Positions 62,701-64,000 of a stretch of DNA of 64,000 nucleotides are shown here, piece by piece. How positions within the stretch are numbered: the stretch's first letter is position 1; each line of letters starts with the position of its first letter. The translations under genes and the position numbers were made by a program. The stretch lies in NCBI RefSeq assembly GCF_014836405.1, contig NZ_JACSQU010000002.1, positions 124,001 to 188,000 on the forward strand. Direction: 5' to 3'. Source of the stretch: Brevundimonas guildfordensis. GTDB lineage: Bacteria > Pseudomonadota > Alphaproteobacteria > Caulobacterales > Caulobacteraceae. The notes under the pieces were generated by a model, which saw nothing but the letters and a program-made list of their open reading frames with translations, did no database searches and was not told the DNA's origin.

Positions 62701-62969
62701 CCGAAGTCAACAGTCTGGACGAAGGCCGTCTGGGCGTGCGCTTCCGCATCAACGGCCGCCATGATCCGCCCCAGCGCGAGCAACTGCGGCTGACCTTTAT
62801 GGAGCTGATCCGCCGCGACTTCATGAACAAGAAGCTGAACCTGCCGTCGGACACGCCCATCGATCTGACGCTCGACACGACGTGGAACGCCAACCAAATC
62901 GTCTCGGATCTGCTGGAATATGCTCGGCGCGGCGAAACGCCCGTGCTGACGACGGATGAGCAGCCTTGA
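59730..62969 (+). CDS. ydbH: YdbH-family AsmA-like intermembrane phospholipid transport protein
   Basis: A 1079-residue protein with one N-terminal membrane helix (about 40-58) and a long beta-rich repetitive body, the bridge-like AsmA/YdbH architecture that moves phospholipids between inner and outer membranes. The C-terminal YdbH (DctA-YdbH) domain is recognisable from QDLAISDLTAEVNSLDEGRL, GVRFRINGRHDPPQREQLRL and PIDLTLDTTWNANQIVSDLL. It starts at a GTG. The two following genes are its usual partners ynbE and ydbL, confirming the assignment. Confidence 0.92.
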   Translation: MALSAQPLDDDRSATLTEDADPSPTRRQSPRRNALRGVLTTAGVALMVVLVLAVALYLNRRAAARELLVGWLDRKGIDADVEVERLEANGFVGKISIGDPRNPDFKVERVEVDYAVGLPWSKAGLGVTPSRVRLVRPIVRAAWKDGKLSLGSLDPLVEEFTGRPPRPDSRAPLVIVERGQARIDTEYGPINVLADARIDDGKLMRLSGRMPAASLKSGGIEARGLGGVIEATTTGDRLAVELDLQAEQFAAKDQASGEGAALHLKGDLPYPDMKTRRGDGRVSLTGRFTADAASGAGVSSRAVAADLAFDGQVAGWINRYDLRGKARLATTAGSLAGEGLQARALDLRLTDAEVAVAGGADAEKARWSVTTPARLSVGAGRAGETRLEGLSLTSASLRAGGHGDALEVQAPVALQARSVRAKDISLRGASGALDLDVVRDAVTRIDVQGTLKADHAAVTSLGAATADDLPEMAALKRALGDFALNAPRIRLSGDNAGLELTLPQPITARPANGGELRLEAHRKPLFASGEGASGGGALSLTSTRGGGLPDARFEGIEWRLTRGGFAARLKGRAGLDFGPARDIAFSTQGELASSGGRVTYTADDCIPLTIGKLDLGENSVEAISGRVCPGAEPLITAQGGAWRARGRLADVQATAPFLEMRFSQAEGRLAVDGAAKGLSMRAAISKAQISDVADPARFLPLQAKGEAQLADEVWTAGFDLTRLGHEVGRIDLRHDGRLQAGGAGISAPSLIFTEHGLQPADLSPLVADYVKSPVEGSAGFEGRFDWNAEGATSSGVLTVPDLDFTSPAGKVQGLKGRVEFTSLTPLITAPDQKLTADRVQTVTPLTDFQLTFSLNEKALTIGGGQIQAASGRISVEPLSLPLTPGEGWGGVIVVEGVQLNELLKSANLQDKAELDAVVSGRLPFTYDPKAGWRIVGGVLHGVRPGRLSIQPEVFDDLAAGGGANSADLPPNTMQDLAYQAMQDLAISDLTAEVNSLDEGRLGVRFRINGRHDPPQREQLRLTFMELIRRDFMNKKLNLPSDTPIDLTLDTTWNANQIVSDLLEYARRGETPVLTTDEQP

Positions 62970-63057
62970 TCGGCGGCTTCGCTTTGTTCAGAACCCGTTC
63001 ACTCGCCGCAGCGTTAGATGGCGGTGACTTCCAACGCCGCCTTCGGAGATCGGCCCC

Positions 63058-63246
63058 ATGATCAGCAAGCGTCAGATCGTCGCCGTGCTCGGCCTCAGCG
63101 CCGTCAGCCTGGCCGCATGCGCGCCTACGGTGAACATCAAGTTCAGCGAGCCGCTGCAAATCTACGCCAAGCTTGACGCCGATATCCGCATCAAGCTGGA
63201 TCAGGAACTGCAGAACCTGCTCCGCGAAAACCCCAACCTGTTCTGA
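63058..63246 (+). CDS. ynbE: YnbE-family outer-membrane lipoprotein
   Basis: A 62-residue lipoprotein (AVLGLSAVSLAACAPTVNIK, lipobox AAC) with the family ending EPLQIYAKLDADIRIKLDQE. YnbE forms a beta-strand stack that caps the C-terminus of YdbH at the outer membrane. Located between ydbH and ydbL in the conserved order. Confidence 0.93.
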   Translation: MISKRQIVAVLGLSAVSLAACAPTVNIKFSEPLQIYAKLDADIRIKLDQELQNLLRENPNLF

Positions 63247-63265
63247 TACGAAAGGGGGCTTTGAC

Positions 63266-63625
63266 ATGACGAACCGCAAACTCTTCGTGGCCATGGCCGC
63301 AGTGGCCGCCCTTGGCGTCGCCGCCGGCGCCGCCGTGGCCCAGACCGCTTCGCAGAAGGCCCTGGTTGATCGGGCCAAGGCCGCAGGCGCGGCTGGCGAG
63401 CAGGCCGACGGCTATGTCGGCGTGCGCACCTCGGTCGACGGCGACACCCAGGCCGCCATCAGCGCCACTAACGCCGGGCGCCGCCAAGCCTACGCCCGCA
63501 GCGCCACCGAGGCGGGCACCACGGCCGAAGTGGCCGGGGCCCGGATGTTCGAAACGCAGCTGCTGCCGCGCATCAGCTCGGGCCAGTGGTACAAGAACGC
63601 CCAGGGCCAGTGGGTCCAGCGCTGA
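63266..63625 (+). CDS. ydbL: YdbL-family (DUF1318) periplasmic protein
   Basis: A 119-residue secreted protein with a signal peptide (MTNRKLFVAMAAVAALGVAA, cleavage near AVAQ). The DUF1318 body contains KALVDRAKAAGAAGEQADGY, VGVRTSVDGDTQAAISATNA and the C-terminal QWYKNAQGQWVQR. YdbL is thought to guide YnbE-YdbH assembly. The ATG at 63266 follows a GGGGG site. Confidence 0.93.
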   Translation: MTNRKLFVAMAAVAALGVAAGAAVAQTASQKALVDRAKAAGAAGEQADGYVGVRTSVDGDTQAAISATNAGRRQAYARSATEAGTTAEVAGARMFETQLLPRISSGQWYKNAQGQWVQR

Positions 63626-63633
63626 GCTGAACC

Positions 63634-63942
63634 ATGACGAAGACCTCCAGAGGCGGGCGGGTTGTCCGGCTTCTGCGGTCGTTGATCCTCGCCGTCGCCA
63701 TATCGGCCGTCAGCACCCTGGGGCTGGCGGCTTATTGGCGCCTGATCGGCGGCGGCGAGATGAGCCTGCACGGCTGGATCGCCATGGGGTTGGGCGTGCT
63801 GGGCACGGTCGGTCTCGCCTGGGGGCTGATGGCCCTGGCCTTCCGGTCCGACCGCGACGGTTGGGACGACCGGGTCGACAACCATCTGGACCCCGGCATC
63901 GAAGGCGCCGAGGACCGCAAGGACGACGATCTCTACTACTGA
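63634..63942 (+). CDS. Two-helix membrane protein of the ydbH cluster
   Basis: A 102-residue protein with helices at about 14-34 and 46-68 (HGWIAMGLGVLGTVGLAWGL) and an acidic C-terminus (VDNHLDPGIEGAEDRKDDDL). It starts eight bases after ydbL in the same direction, so it is probably co-transcribed. I do not recognise the family; a link to envelope lipid transport is only by position. Confidence 0.7.
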   Translation: MTKTSRGGRVVRLLRSLILAVAISAVSTLGLAAYWRLIGGGEMSLHGWIAMGLGVLGTVGLAWGLMALAFRSDRDGWDDRVDNHLDPGIEGAEDRKDDDLYY

Positions 63943-63946
63943 CCGC

Positions 63947-64000
63947 TCAGGCGGCGGCTTCGGCGCCGTCGGTCAGGGCGGGCAGGAACAGGCCGCGCGT
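63947..64000 (-). CDS. 3' end of a leftward gene, unidentified
   Basis: Seventeen codons (TRGLFLPALTDGAEAAA) and a TGA stop enter from the right edge, convergent with the preceding gene. Too little is visible to name it. Confidence 0.4.
   Translation of the reverse strand, partial: TRGLFLPALTDGAEAAA

Overview
The window is high-GC alphaproteobacterial chromosome whose gene content looks like Caulobacteraceae, most likely Brevundimonas or a close relative. This rests on recognised families and gene order (ydbH-ynbE-ydbL, etfBA, ubiE-ubiB, TadE/TadG proteins, CycM-type cytochrome, a globin-coupled chemoreceptor); no database search was possible. Most of the sequence is compact core genome with short gaps, many ATGA/TAATG overlaps and clear intrinsic terminators.

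Layout. 1-34.3 kb is housekeeping: a truncated chemoreceptor, ahcY with a candidate operator, a TonB receptor with a Fur-like site, cobalamin adenosyltransferase, etfBA, two tandem amidohydrolases, an SDR enzyme with phhB, ubiE-ubiB, arfB, thrS-yidD, an Fe-S scaffold-like protein, an M17 peptidase, an NlpC/P60 protein, membrane cytochrome c, kdsB, nudC, the SRP RNA, dnaX, a RutE-like nitroreductase, ebfC-recR, rmuC and a TraB/GumN protein. Two copies of a palindromic intergenic repeat (18.0 and 29.4 kb) and a separate 22-bp inverted-repeat element (9.5 kb) lie between genes.

34.3-45.7 kb is an 11.3-kb integrated element in the 3' end of tRNA-Gly(CCC). It is bounded by a 48-bp direct repeat with one mismatch and carries a tyrosine integrase beside the tRNA. 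Only late phage functions remain: a DUF4376 tail-fibre-like protein, holin-like proteins, a muramidase and nested Rz/Rz1-type spanins. Added to these are lower-GC cargo genes (hexapeptide acyltransferase, alpha/beta hydrolase, an IPTL-CTERM secreted protein) and several tiny unknown genes. Three genes (GDPD, acyltransferase, tail protein) are frameshifted and a G11 tract precedes the acyltransferase, so this reads as a decaying prophage.

45.8-55 kb is the most distinctive chromosomal block. A five-gene, mostly translationally coupled operon encodes a DUF4402 pilin-like protein, a PapD-like chaperone, a divergent usher and two more small secreted subunits. It is flanked by a LuxR-type response regulator on one side and by an Hpt protein, a CheY-like regulator and a CHASE3/PAS hybrid histidine kinase on the other. 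I infer a surface-fibre system controlled by a phosphorelay.

55.2-64 kb holds an SRAP (YedK/HMCES-type) protein, a TadE-like gene, a TadG-like gene broken by a frameshift, an M23 peptidase, and the ydbH-ynbE-ydbL envelope-lipid operon.
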